Shown here piece by piece: positions 37,941 to 46,612 of a DNA stretch of 61,365 nt. The notes beneath the pieces are model-generated. The model worked only from the letters and a program-made list of their open reading frames with translations, was not told the origin of the DNA and did not search any database. The translations under genes and the position numbers were made by a program. Each line of letters starts with the position of its first letter. The first letter of the stretch is position 1. Source of the DNA: Bacteroidales bacterium (lineage in GTDB: Bacteria > Bacteroidota > Bacteroidia > Bacteroidales > UBA4417); assembly GCA_030654075.1 (NCBI GenBank), contig JAURYB010000192.1, positions 1 through 61,365 on the forward strand, read 5' to 3'.

Positions 37941-38278
37941 CTCTTTTTCAACAGATTGTCAATATTTTCAATATAATCGAGCGAATCGTCGAGAAAAAAA
38001 TCGAGTTCCGGAATGGAGCGGACCTGGTTGCGGATGCGGTTACCAAGTTTAAGCCTTATTTCTTTCCTGTGTTCTTTTATGATAGCTAAAAGTTCCTGTT
38101 TATCTGTTTTTCCAAACAAACTCAGGTACACCTTGGCAAGAAAAAGATCCGGCGAAACATGAACCTTGGTAACCGTAATCATATTTCCCGGCAGTACATC
38201 CCTGCCCATTGCCTGGAATATTTCTCCCATATCCTTCTGTATCAGGCGGGCTATTTTATGCTGACGTGTTGTTTCCAT
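37937..38278 (-). CDS. rbfA: 30S ribosome-binding factor RbfA
   Basis: 113 residues of KH-like fold, with the family pattern throughout: RQHKIARLIQKDMGEIFQ, ITVTKVHVSPDLFLAKVYLS and IRNQVRSIPELDFFLDDSLD. The length is normal. RbfA binds the pre-30S particle and assists 16S rRNA maturation, especially in the cold. The stop codon lies within the last unit of a heptamer array. A TACCTTTG box just upstream suggests a very short leader. Confidence 0.96.
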   Translation of the reverse strand: METTRQHKIARLIQKDMGEIFQAMGRDVLPGNMITVTKVHVSPDLFLAKVYLSLFGKTDKQELLAIIKEHRKEIRLKLGNRIRNQVRSIPELDFFLDDSLDYIENIDNLLKKS

Positions 38279-38282
38279 GCGG

Positions 38283-38290
38283 CAAAGGTA
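38283..38290 (-). promoter_or_regulatory. Candidate -7 promoter box of rbfA
   Basis: The minus strand has TACCTTTG (TAnnTTTG consensus) four bases before the ATG. Transcription would start at or near the start codon, giving a leaderless or nearly leaderless message. No clear -33 box. Confidence 0.5.
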
Positions 38291-38341
38291 CTGATTTTAT
38301 AAATAATACGATATTTTAGCATGTAAGCTTTGACGTGAATA

Positions 38342-38374
38342 TTTGCTGAACAAACTCATTTAATGTTAATTTTG
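38342..38374 (+). promoter_or_regulatory. Bacteroidetes-type promoter of the ABC exporter gene
   Basis: TTTG at 38342-38345 and TAATTTTG at 38367-38374 with 21 bp between them, close to the -33/-7 consensus. It lies 48 bp before the GTG start and diverges from the rbfA promoter. Confidence 0.65.
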
Positions 38375-38421
38375 CGCAAAATCTGTTATTGGACCGGCTT
38401 ATCTTTTAAAAAACTTGTTTC

Positions 38422-40242
38422 GTGAGAAAATTCTTTAAACTGATGATTTATGCTAAACCTTACTGGGTTTATGCTGTAATAAATATTATCTGTAATATCA
38501 TTGTTATCCTTTTTTCAATAGTCTCATTTGCGGCGCTGATACCAATCCTACAAATCCTTTTCAAAATGTCGGAGCCAGTAACTTCGGCACCGCCATTGGA
38601 ATTTACTCAGGATTCGATTATGCAGAATATAAATTTCTATATCAGCGGACTTATTCATCAATATGGCGAAGTTCGTGTGCTTGGTTACATCTGTGCTATC
38701 CTGGTTGGACTGTATTTCCTGAAGAATCTTTTCCGTTACGGTGCCATGTTCTTTATCGCTGTTTTACGTAATGGCGTGGTCAAAGATCTGCGAAACGCAA
38801 TATACCACAAAGCTTTAATTCTTCCTTTGTCCTATTTTAATGAGCAGCGTAAAGGAGATATTATTTCGCGTATCACAGGTGATGTTCAGGAAGTGGAATG
38901 GTCGATACTTCAGATGATTGAGATTATTTTCCGCCAGCCGGTTACTTTGGTTGCTTACCTGGTTTTTCTCTTTATCCTTAGCCCTCAGCTTACAGTTTTT
39001 GTATTGATAGTGTTGCCGGTTTCAGGATTCATAATTGGCCGAATTGGCAGATCCCTCAGGCGTACTTCCGATAAAGTTCAAAGTAAAATGGGCAGTTTGG
39101 TTTCGCTGATCGAAGAAACCATTTCAGGACTCAGGATCATCAAAGCCTTTAATGCCATTGATTTCAGTTATAATAATTTTGCTAAAACCAATGCTGAATA
39201 TGCCAAAATAGCTACGCGTATGATACGTAAACGCGACTTAGCTTCACCGCTGAGCGAGTTTTTGGGCATTCTGGTTACCGCTATCATTTTATGGTATGGC
39301 GGTGGCCTGATCCTGGCACACGACAATTCACTTGACGCTACTCTTTTCATCGTTTATCTTGGTGTTTTTTCACAGATTCTGCCTCCGGCAAAAGATATTT
39401 CGCAGGCTGCTGCCTACATTCAGAAAGGCGCTTCTTCCCTTGATCGTATTGATTATATTCTGAAAGCCGAAGAAGTTATTGTTGAAAAAGCTGATCCAAT
39501 TCATATCAGCGATCTTGAGCATACCATCGAATATCGCAATGTAGCTTTCAGGTACAATACAGAACCAGTATTAACCGACATTAACCTGGTGATTCCCAAG
39601 GGGAAAACTATTGCGTTGGTTGGACCTTCCGGTGGAGGTAAATCGACCATGGTGGATCTTTTACCACGTTTTTATGATATCACAGGCGGGCAATTGCTGA
39701 TTGATGGTAATGATATCCGGGATATTGCCATTGCTGATGTACGCGGACTGATGGGAATTGTCAACCAGGAAACCATTCTTTTTAATGGATCGGTCTACGA
39801 TAATATTTCTTTCGGCATGAAGAACGTTACCATGGAGAAAGTAATTTCAGCTGCTAAGGTTGCAAATGCCCACGAATTTATTGAGAAACTTGATCAAGGT
39901 TATGATACCAATATCGGCGACCGCGGACTGAAACTTTCTGGAGGCCAGCGTCAGCGTATAAGTATTGCAAGGGCAGTGCTGAAAAATCCACCAGTACTTA
40001 TTTTGGATGAGGCTACTTCCGCATTAGACACCGAAAGCGAACGCCTGGTTCAGGATGCTTTAGTTAAATTGATGGAAAACCGTACTTCTGTGGTTATTGC
40101 TCACAGGCTTTCAACCATACAGCATGCCGACGAAATTATTGTTCTGAATGCCGGTCAGATTGTACAGCGCGGGAATCACCATGAATTAATTGCAATTGAA
40201 GGAATTTACAAGAAACTGTGCGATATGCAGTCGTTTACTTAA
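38422..40242 (+). CDS. MsbA-like ABC exporter (fused permease and ATPase)
   Basis: 606 residues from a GTG start. The N-terminal ~340 residues are a six-helix exporter domain (for example IINIICNIIVILFSIVSFAA and VTAIILWYGGGLILAH). The ATPase domain has Walker A VGPSGGGKST, signature LSGGQRQR, Walker B VLILDEATSALD and the H-loop IAHRLST. The size and half-transporter form fit the MsbA/lipid-exporter group, which works as a homodimer. In Bacteroidetes such genes usually flip lipid A or other lipids or export peptides. Given the phosphonolipid locus a few kb downstream a lipid substrate is attractive, but that is inference. Confidence 0.93.
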   Translation: MRKFFKLMIYAKPYWVYAVINIICNIIVILFSIVSFAALIPILQILFKMSEPVTSAPPLEFTQDSIMQNINFYISGLIHQYGEVRVLGYICAILVGLYFLKNLFRYGAMFFIAVLRNGVVKDLRNAIYHKALILPLSYFNEQRKGDIISRITGDVQEVEWSILQMIEIIFRQPVTLVAYLVFLFILSPQLTVFVLIVLPVSGFIIGRIGRSLRRTSDKVQSKMGSLVSLIEETISGLRIIKAFNAIDFSYNNFAKTNAEYAKIATRMIRKRDLASPLSEFLGILVTAIILWYGGGLILAHDNSLDATLFIVYLGVFSQILPPAKDISQAAAYIQKGASSLDRIDYILKAEEVIVEKADPIHISDLEHTIEYRNVAFRYNTEPVLTDINLVIPKGKTIALVGPSGGGKSTMVDLLPRFYDITGGQLLIDGNDIRDIAIADVRGLMGIVNQETILFNGSVYDNISFGMKNVTMEKVISAAKVANAHEFIEKLDQGYDTNIGDRGLKLSGGQRQRISIARAVLKNPPVLILDEATSALDTESERLVQDALVKLMENRTSVVIAHRLSTIQHADEIIVLNAGQIVQRGNHHELIAIEGIYKKLCDMQSFT

Positions 40243-40306
40243 AAAAAGGATTTAGGGTTTTAGGTTTTAGGGAGAAGAAATCAGCGGCACAAAACCTAAA
40301 CACACA

Positions 40307-40351
40307 GCACTATGCACAAAGCACTGAGCATAAAGCACTATGCACATTGCA
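40307..40351. repeat. GCACTATGCACA-type short repeats
   Basis: Imperfect copies of GCACTATGCACA/AAGCACTGAGCATA lie between the exporter and peptidase genes, after a TTTAGGGTTTTAGG motif. Similar ATGCACTAAG repeats occur at about 19960-19993 after the orphan SusD gene. Confidence 0.65.
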
Positions 40352-40365
40352 CCAATATTTAAAAG

Positions 40366-41568
40366 ATGAACAATCCACTTAGTGAAAAAATAAAAAACCT
40401 GGCTGCTGATTTTGCTCCCGGAATTATCCAGATACGCAGGCATTTGCATGCCAATCCCGAATTATCGGAAAAGGAATTTAATACCGCCGATTTTATCTGC
40501 AAAACCCTGGACGAATACGGAATTTCCTATGTGAGAAATGTAGGTGGAAACGGCATTGTCGCAAAAATAGAGGGCCAGCAACCTCAGACTACAACATTAG
40601 CGCTTCGTGCTGATATGGACGCTTTGCCGATTAATGAGTTGAATGACTGCGATTACAAATCGCAGCACCCGGGTGTGATGCATGCCTGTGGTCACGATGT
40701 TCATATGTCGTCCTTACTAGGAACAGCGAAGATTCTGAATGAACTTAAAAACGAATTTGAAGGTACGATCCGGCTTATTTTTCAGCCTTCGGAAGAGAAA
40801 TTCCCCGGTGGAGCGCTTGCTATGATTAAGGATGGGGTTCTTGAAAATCCGGTTCCTGAACGCATATTAGGACAACATGTTTACCCAACTCTCGAAGCCG
40901 GTAAAGTAGGCTTTAAATCCGGAAAATATATGGCCTCGACGGATGAAGTTTATCTTACCATAAAAGGTCGCGGAGGCCATTCCGCTACGCCTGATCTGAA
41001 TACAGATACAGTGTTAATTGCATCGCATATTATAGTTGCACTTCAGCAGATAGTAAGCCGTATGGCGCCTCCGGGAATACCTACTGTACTTTCATTCGGT
41101 CGTGTGATTGCCGACGGGCGTACAAATATAATTCCTTCGGAAGTAAAGATCGACGGAACTTTCCGCACCTTCGATGAGGTTTGGCGTGCCCATGCCCACG
41201 AAAAAATTACCATGATAGCCAAAGGCATGGCCGAAAGCATGGGCGGCACCTGCGATGTATTTATCGATCATGGATATCCTTTTCTTGTAAATGATGATTT
41301 GGCAACTTCAGAAGCTAAAGCGTTAGCGCAGGAATATCTCGGTCCCGAAAATGTGGTGGAGCTTGATCAGCGCATGACAGCTGAAGATTTTGCTTATTAT
41401 ACGCAGATTATTCCGGCATGTTTCTACAGGTTGGGGGTGAAAGATCCATCATGGACAAACATTCGCAACCTTCATACACCTGAGTTTGACGCCGACGAAC
41501 GTAGCCTGGAAACTGGAATGGGCCTCATGGCTTGGTTGGCGGTTAACCAGTTAAAACCACTTCAATGA
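40366..41568 (+). CDS. M20-family metallo-amidohydrolase
   Basis: 400 residues, no signal peptide. Family motifs: RRHLHANPELSEKEFNTADF at the N-terminus, LRADMDALPINE, the metal-ligand region MHACGHDVHMSSLLG, the second ligand set QPSEEKFPGGALAMI, and the dimerisation domain GRGGHSATPDLNTD. The closest functional groups are hippurate/IAA-amino-acid hydrolases and N-acyl-amino-acid amidohydrolases. The stop overlaps the mtnA start (ATGA), so the two genes are translationally coupled. The substrate is uncertain. Confidence 0.93.
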   Translation: MNNPLSEKIKNLAADFAPGIIQIRRHLHANPELSEKEFNTADFICKTLDEYGISYVRNVGGNGIVAKIEGQQPQTTTLALRADMDALPINELNDCDYKSQHPGVMHACGHDVHMSSLLGTAKILNELKNEFEGTIRLIFQPSEEKFPGGALAMIKDGVLENPVPERILGQHVYPTLEAGKVGFKSGKYMASTDEVYLTIKGRGGHSATPDLNTDTVLIASHIIVALQQIVSRMAPPGIPTVLSFGRVIADGRTNIIPSEVKIDGTFRTFDEVWRAHAHEKITMIAKGMAESMGGTCDVFIDHGYPFLVNDDLATSEAKALAQEYLGPENVVELDQRMTAEDFAYYTQIIPACFYRLGVKDPSWTNIRNLHTPEFDADERSLETGMGLMAWLAVNQLKPLQ

Positions 41569-42662
41569 AAGTCTCCGGCAAGCATTACAGGACTATCTGG
41601 ATGGATAGCGAAACTGGTGAAGTCAGTATGATTGACCAGAATGCATTGCCGTTCGCATTTGAAGTTTTTAAGGCAAAGAATTACCAGGATACCTGTCATG
41701 CCATCCGCACAATGATTACACGTGGAGCAGGAGCAATCGGAGCTGCTGCAGGATTTGCAATGGTGCAGGCTTTTTTGGAAGGGGCGAAGGGTGAGGGGCG
41801 AAGGGCGAAAGCAGATGATTATACCAGTGAGCAATTATATTTTTTTAATCAGGCCAGGAAAGAAATAGAAGCCACCCGCCCAACCGCACGAAACCTTTTT
41901 TATGCCACCGAAAGAGTATTTAGCGCTGGTTTAATAAGTGTTGAAAATGCCGTTCGCGAGGCACAGCTATTAGCGGATCAAAACATTACAGATGCCAAAC
42001 TTATCGGAGAACACGGAAGCAAAATTGTTCAAAACGGCAGCCGCATTTTAACCCATTGCAATGCCGGCTGGCTTGGTTTTGTGGATTATGGAAGCGCTTT
42101 GGCTCCATTGTATATTGCTAAAGAACAAGGCAAGGAGTTTTTCGTTTATGCCGACGAAACCCGTCCGAGAAACCAGGGCGCAAGGCTTACAGCCTGGGAA
42201 TTGCAGAATGGAGGCATTCCGCATAAAATTGTTCCCGACAATGCCGGTGCCTACCTGGTTAGCAAGGGAATGGTTGATTTTGTGATCGTTGGTGCCGACC
42301 GCATTGCTGCCAACGGTGATACCGCCAATAAAATTGGTACTTTTGAAAAAGCAATTGTAGCAAAAGAATTCGGAATACCATTTTATGTTGCTGTACCTTT
42401 TTCAACAATCGATTTCTCATTAATGGATGGCTCTCAAATTCCTATTGAGGAACGCAGTGAAGATGAAGTGCTTTATTATTCCGGACCGGATTCAGAAGGA
42501 GTTATGCGTACAATCCGAATGGCTTCGCCCGGATCAAATGCATTAAATCCTGCTTTTGATGTTACTCCGGCCAAATTTATTACAGGATTCATCACGGAGA
42601 AAGGAATCATAAAGCCTGATGAACTCGATAAGTTTTCTGCTGACAAACCATTGAAACATTGA
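41565..42662 (+). CDS. mtnA: S-methyl-5-thioribose-1-phosphate isomerase
   Basis: 365 residues. Clear MtnA motifs: TRGAGAIGAAAGFAM, ATRPTARNLFYATERV, LTHCNAGWLGFVDYGSA (catalytic Cys), DETRPRNQGARLTAWEL and VIVGADRIAANGDTANKIG (catalytic Asp). It converts methylthioribose-1-phosphate to methylthioribulose-1-phosphate in methionine salvage. Residues 73-82 (GAKGEGRRAK region) are encoded by a GGGCGAA-type repeat like the intergenic one at 37793-37846. It sits in a length-variable loop between two helices, so the enzyme is probably still active. The start overlaps the M20 gene stop. Confidence 0.96.
   Translation: MKVSGKHYRTIWMDSETGEVSMIDQNALPFAFEVFKAKNYQDTCHAIRTMITRGAGAIGAAAGFAMVQAFLEGAKGEGRRAKADDYTSEQLYFFNQARKEIEATRPTARNLFYATERVFSAGLISVENAVREAQLLADQNITDAKLIGEHGSKIVQNGSRILTHCNAGWLGFVDYGSALAPLYIAKEQGKEFFVYADETRPRNQGARLTAWELQNGGIPHKIVPDNAGAYLVSKGMVDFVIVGADRIAANGDTANKIGTFEKAIVAKEFGIPFYVAVPFSTIDFSLMDGSQIPIEERSEDEVLYYSGPDSEGVMRTIRMASPGSNALNPAFDVTPAKFITGFITEKGIIKPDELDKFSADKPLKH
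41781..41810. repeat. GGGCGAA-type repeat inside the mtnA coding sequence
   Basis: 30 bp of GGGGCGAAGG/GTGAGGGGCG/AAGGGCGAAA, in frame, encoding ten Gly/Lys/Arg/Glu-rich residues. It resembles the non-coding repeat at 37793-37846. Confidence 0.75.
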
Positions 42663-42675
42663 ACGCGCAGCATTT

Positions 42676-42775
42676 GAACAACTTTGAACAACCTCGAACA
42701 ACCTTGAACAACTTTGAACAACTTTGAACAATTATGAACAACCTTGAACAACCTTGAACAACCTTGAACAACTTT
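42676..42775. repeat. Decamer tandem repeat GAACAACTTT/GAACAACCTT
   Basis: Ten head-to-tail copies of a 10-bp unit with changes only in the last four positions, filling the gap between mtnA and tag. Confidence 0.92.
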
Positions 42776-42821
42776 GAACTTCTCAACTGTAAATCAACAA
42801 TCCTTTTTCAAATTCAGTCCT

Positions 42822-43397
42822 ATGCAACAACCCAATTCATGCAACTGGCCCGGCAACGATCCAAAAATGATTGAATACCACGATAGAGAATGGGGTGTTC
42901 CCTTACACGACGACCGGAAGCTTTTCGAATTTATGATCCTGGATGCTTTCCAGGCCGGGTTAAGCTGGAAAACCATTCTGCACCGACGCGAAGGATTCAG
43001 GGCTGCATTTGATAATTTCGATGCTGAAATAATAGCCTTGTATGATGAGAATCGTATTCAGCAATTGATGCAGGATTCGCGCATTATACGCAACCAGTTA
43101 AAAATAAGATCAACCGTAACCAATGCCCAGTCATTTCTTAAAATACAGAAGGAATTCGGAACATTCGACAATTACATCTGGCAGTTTACAGGTGGCACCA
43201 CGATTTATAATAATTGGACGGATCTGAAACAAATTCCTGCAAAATCTGCCGAATCGGATGCCATGAGTAAGGATTTAATCAAAAGAGGTTTTAAATTTGT
43301 AGGTTCAACCATTTGTTACGCGTTTATGCAGGCTGCCGGTATGGTAAATGATCATATGGTTTATTGCAGCAAGCATCCGGGTAGTACTGACAAATAG
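42822..43397 (+). CDS. tag: DNA-3-methyladenine glycosylase I
   Basis: The ATG at 42822 is chosen because family homology begins there (CNWPGNDPKMIEYHDREWG); the frame extends 16 codons upstream from a TTG next to the decamer array. The 191-residue product keeps the zinc ligands seen in E. coli Tag (N-terminal Cys, YHD His, and C-terminal NDHMVYC His/Cys) and the conserved QAGLSWKTIL and KRGFKFVGSTICYAFMQA motifs. It excises 3-methyladenine from alkylated DNA. The position matching E. coli Glu38 is Asp here (LFEFMILDAFQAGLSW), a conservative change that I believe also occurs in other Bacteroidetes copies. Confidence 0.95.
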   Translation: MQQPNSCNWPGNDPKMIEYHDREWGVPLHDDRKLFEFMILDAFQAGLSWKTILHRREGFRAAFDNFDAEIIALYDENRIQQLMQDSRIIRNQLKIRSTVTNAQSFLKIQKEFGTFDNYIWQFTGGTTIYNNWTDLKQIPAKSAESDAMSKDLIKRGFKFVGSTICYAFMQAAGMVNDHMVYCSKHPGSTDK

Positions 43398-43445
43398 TTT
43401 AAAGATTTTATATGTGTGAATTGTTAATTATTTTAATCTTTAAAC
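43397..43445. other. Perfect 11-bp inverted repeat after tag
   Basis: GTTTAAAGATT and AATCTTTAAAC are perfect inverted copies 27 bp apart, overlapping the tag stop. It may be a terminator-like hairpin or an operator between tag and the phosphatidyltransferase gene. Confidence 0.5.
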
Positions 43446-43564
43446 GGAATAAATTATCGTATTTTTAAAGTCTCAAATTACTTTAGGATATAGTGATGGT
43501 TTAGTTCCTGGAATTTATTGAGTCAAGAATAGTATCAAATCGTATATAAACGAAGTAGTATACA

Positions 43565-44632
43565 ATGTTTGCAAAAGAAACCAGTATTCCTGAATACAAA
43601 TACAGGGTTAATGATTATTCAGTTGTCACCCCCTGGTTTCGGGAAACAATAGTGCGTCCTTTAATTACATATATTCCGAGGTGGATACCGGCAAATTATA
43701 TCACGATCAGTTCCAACTTATTTATGTTTGCCGCCCTTTTATTATCCATGTTTTCAGGTGAAAACCGCTATGTCTTTTTGGTCGTTCCAATCCTGGTACT
43801 AAGTTATGTAATTGGTGATCACCTGGATGGGATGCAGGCAAAACGCACCGGTACCAGTTCGGCGCTGGGCGAATTTTTCGACCATTTCCTGGATATTTTT
43901 AACAACGGCATCCTGGTTATGATTGTCTGCAGCCTGATGAATGTGAGCCCCTGGATATTTATTATTTGTCTGACAGTTAGTTATATAGCTCATTCAGCTT
44001 TATTCTTTGAACAACTTAAAACAGGCTGGCTGGTTTTCGAAAAATTCGGAGCTCTTGAAGCTGTAATCCTTATCCTTTTTATAATTGCTTCTCTTTACTT
44101 TGTACCGGTTCAAAGTTTACTGTTATCCCCGGTTTTCAGGCAGGTAACTTATTTTGAACTCTTTATGCTGGTAAGCGCCGCAATTGCACTTTTTACATGG
44201 CTCAAGACACTGCTGCGGATGAAAGCTGTAAATGCAAAGTATTTATCGTTTTTTATTGTGATGATTGTACTCATGGCGATATTAATCCCTGTCGGAAAAA
44301 GTGTGGTTGCTTTTGGTATAATTACATTGTTCAGTATTGTTTATATAGGAAATAATCAGCGGAGCCACCTGACTGGTTTTCCTGAAAAATGGCCCGATTT
44401 TATTTCGCCGGCCGTATTGGCAATATCATTTTATACAGATTTTTATTTTGAAGATTTCACAACTATTATTCTGATCTACCTGGCAGGCAGGGTAATTTGG
44501 ATTGCATACACAACAATCAGCATATTACGCCACTATTGGGTGTGGCGGAATCCGGAAATGATGCCTTCTTCTTTGGAAAGAGAATCAGAATTAGATCGGG
44601 AAGTATTAATTATTTCTTCGAAAAATCATTAA
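43565..44632 (+). CDS. CDP-alcohol phosphatidyltransferase, probable phosphonolipid synthase
   Basis: 355 residues with about 8-10 transmembrane helices. The catalytic CDP-alcohol phosphotransferase motif is complete: Asp85-x2-Asp88-Gly-x2-Ala-Lys, then Gly102-x3-Asp106-x3-Asp110 (GDHLDGMQAKRTG and LGEFFDHFLD). The usual Ala-Arg is Ala-Lys. The size and topology resemble the eukaryote-like choline/ethanolamine phosphotransferase branch rather than PgsA. The next plus-strand genes beyond an embedded minus-strand gene make aminoethylphosphonate and probably CMP-AEP. The natural reading is transfer of the AEP group from CMP-AEP to a lipid alcohol. The 3' end overlaps the converging transferase gene by 23 bp. 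Confidence 0.85.
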   Translation: MFAKETSIPEYKYRVNDYSVVTPWFRETIVRPLITYIPRWIPANYITISSNLFMFAALLLSMFSGENRYVFLVVPILVLSYVIGDHLDGMQAKRTGTSSALGEFFDHFLDIFNNGILVMIVCSLMNVSPWIFIICLTVSYIAHSALFFEQLKTGWLVFEKFGALEAVILILFIIASLYFVPVQSLLLSPVFRQVTYFELFMLVSAAIALFTWLKTLLRMKAVNAKYLSFFIVMIVLMAILIPVGKSVVAFGIITLFSIVYIGNNQRSHLTGFPEKWPDFISPAVLAISFYTDFYFEDFTTIILIYLAGRVIWIAYTTISILRHYWVWRNPEMMPSSLERESELDREVLIISSKNH

Positions 44633-46439
44633 AAATACTCTGCAACATTGCCTTAGCATTGTTTTGATCCTGCGTTGTGACGTTTCCGTGTTTTTCAAAA
44701 AAGTCATTTATAACGGGATTATAACCTACGGTCATACCTGGCTTCAACATCACAATGCCATCGTTGCTGGTATAATACGCGAAATGGTCAGAACCCCCTG
44801 ATGCGAACAGATCATTTCCAAAAATAAAATCATTTCTTTGCATGCCCATCTGGTGAAGTACTGTTTTAGTTATATCGAGTTGGCATCCGAATGTATGTAT
44901 CACCGTATCCTGTTTTGCCAGCGCACCTCCAAGCCATAGCATAGGTATGCGGAACCTGTCCGGCTCTGATTCGGTTAAATTACCCGGATACCTGGTGCCG
45001 TGGTCGGCAATAATCACTACAAGCGTATTGTCCCACCATTTTTTTTGCTTTGCCTGTTTTATAAAGTTTCCGATACTTTCGTCGGTGTAATGAATGGAAT
45101 TCAGGAAAAGGATTTCATCGCCACTGCCTTTCAGGTAAGGTTTGGTTGGGATTTCAAAAGGTTCGTGGCTGGTTAAGGTAAACAGGATTTTGCAGAAGCG
45201 GGAAGCCGAATCGGGTGTATCATCCAGCAGCTTCTGCATCACGATATGATCCCAGGCACCCCATTTTGAATTGTAACTTTTGGAATCAAAATCATCCATG
45301 GAGATTATTTTATCGAATCCCGCAGCTACGAGGTACGAACGATAGTTGGCAAAATCGATGGACCCTCCGAAAAAGTAAGAGCTTTTATATCCCTCATTCT
45401 TAAGTTCATGCGTGATAAAATCCAGCTTCTCGGTTTTTTGCGGATATTTTATAACACTCGATCCCGGAAGCGAAGGGTATCCGCTTATTACCGCGGTCAT
45501 AGCTTTGTCGCTTCTATTGCCATTGGCATAAAAATTATCGAACAGAATGCCTTCCTTTACCAGTTTATTAAACTCTGGTGTCGGCCCTTCCAAACCTCCA
45601 AGCGATGAGATGCACTTTGCCGTAAAACTTTCAATAATAAGTATGATGATATTGGGTTTATCGGTCCTGAGTATTTTGGTTGTCTGGCCGGAGCGATGCA
45701 TTTCTTTGAATAATTCAGCGGTGAGCTTGTCGTCCATTATGCGGTATTTCGCCCTTTTCTCATCATCTTCAGTAATGGAATAGCTTAAATTCCATAATGG
45801 GTTGATAGCTGCATGATTGGCAAATTGCTTTTGCGAAAAGTAAGCTGAGCCAATATTGATAGGCACTAATCCCAAACTGCCACGGATGGGAAGAATAAGT
45901 AAAACGAACAAGAAAATGGCTGATAAAATATATATGGGTTTAGTTTTGAGAAGCCTGACTTTTGAACCGATCAGCGTATAATAAATCCTGCATACGCCAT
46001 AAATCAGGACTGAAATTATAACTGTAATTAATAGTATCTGCCATATATTAACCGAAGCTGTCATTGCTTTGGTATTATCCATATAAAGCAAAGGCGTGGT
46101 ATCGAGCCTGAATCCCCAGTATTTATAGAGTTGAATATCTATAACTGTGAGCAGCGTTACCAATCCGATAACTATGTAAGTATAAATATTGAAAATTTTG
46201 CTTAGAATTTTACCGAGTCCTAATGTAGAAACAACCAGCAAAAAAGTTGGGAAAACCATCAGATAGCCTGCCATGGAGGCATCGAGGCGGAAACCGTGAA
46301 TAAAAGTGCCAAAGATTTCACCCGCAGTGAGGTTCCGGGTAAATTCGTAATGAACCATCAGAAAGGCCATACGGCCAACTACAAAGAATGCGTACCAGAA
46401 AAGGAAATAAGTAAAATAGAGTTTAATCCTGTCTTTCAT
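44610..46439 (-). CDS. LtaS/sulfatase-family membrane phosphotransferase-like protein
   Basis: The ATG at 46439 is preferred to a TTG two codons upstream. There are five predicted N-terminal transmembrane helices (within the first ~190 residues), then a periplasmic alkaline-phosphatase/sulfatase domain. The domain starts with KPNIIILIIESFTAKCISSL (metal-binding Glu), followed by NGNRSDKAMTAVISGYPSLP (the Ser in the position of the LtaS catalytic Thr), SYFFGGSIDFANYRSY, TSHEPF and VVIIADHGTRYPG. The family moves phosphoglycerol or phosphoethanolamine from lipids to envelope acceptors. It is transcribed divergently from the PEP mutase gene and convergently with the phosphatidyltransferase. It could transfer the phosphonate headgroup to a glycan or lipid A, but that is inference. 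Confidence 0.85.
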   Translation of the reverse strand: MKDRIKLYFTYFLFWYAFFVVGRMAFLMVHYEFTRNLTAGEIFGTFIHGFRLDASMAGYLMVFPTFLLVVSTLGLGKILSKIFNIYTYIVIGLVTLLTVIDIQLYKYWGFRLDTTPLLYMDNTKAMTASVNIWQILLITVIISVLIYGVCRIYYTLIGSKVRLLKTKPIYILSAIFLFVLLILPIRGSLGLVPINIGSAYFSQKQFANHAAINPLWNLSYSITEDDEKRAKYRIMDDKLTAELFKEMHRSGQTTKILRTDKPNIIILIIESFTAKCISSLGGLEGPTPEFNKLVKEGILFDNFYANGNRSDKAMTAVISGYPSLPGSSVIKYPQKTEKLDFITHELKNEGYKSSYFFGGSIDFANYRSYLVAAGFDKIISMDDFDSKSYNSKWGAWDHIVMQKLLDDTPDSASRFCKILFTLTSHEPFEIPTKPYLKGSGDEILFLNSIHYTDESIGNFIKQAKQKKWWDNTLVVIIADHGTRYPGNLTESEPDRFRIPMLWLGGALAKQDTVIHTFGCQLDITKTVLHQMGMQRNDFIFGNDLFASGGSDHFAYYTSNDGIVMLKPGMTVGYNPVINDFFEKHGNVTTQDQNNAKAMLQSIFNDFSKK

Positions 46440-46527
46440 AAACAACTTTCAATTTTGGGTGCAAAATTGCCTAAAAAACTAATACGATCATTTAATTAAC
46501 AATATAGCTTTTTTATCCTTAGTTCTA

Positions 46528-46535
46528 TACTTTTG
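46528..46535 (+). promoter_or_regulatory. Candidate -7 promoter box for the phosphonate operon
   Basis: TACTTTTG matches TAnnTTTG in the divergent intergenic region, 78 bp before the PEP mutase start. No exact -33 TTTG is visible at normal spacing. Confidence 0.5.
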
Positions 46536-46612
46536 CATTACTTTTAACAATCCCTGAATAACAGAGGCTTTTATCGTTCGGGTCAGGCATCTGATTAACT
46601 AACAAGCGCTAT

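Noticed and set aside
42676..42775. CRISPR-like array
   Set aside because: The 10-bp units are head-to-tail without unique spacers and there are no cas genes.
42822..43397. Loss of catalytic residue in Tag (Glu38 to Asp)
   Set aside because: The change is conservative and I believe it recurs in Bacteroidetes Tag proteins, so it is probably not functional loss.
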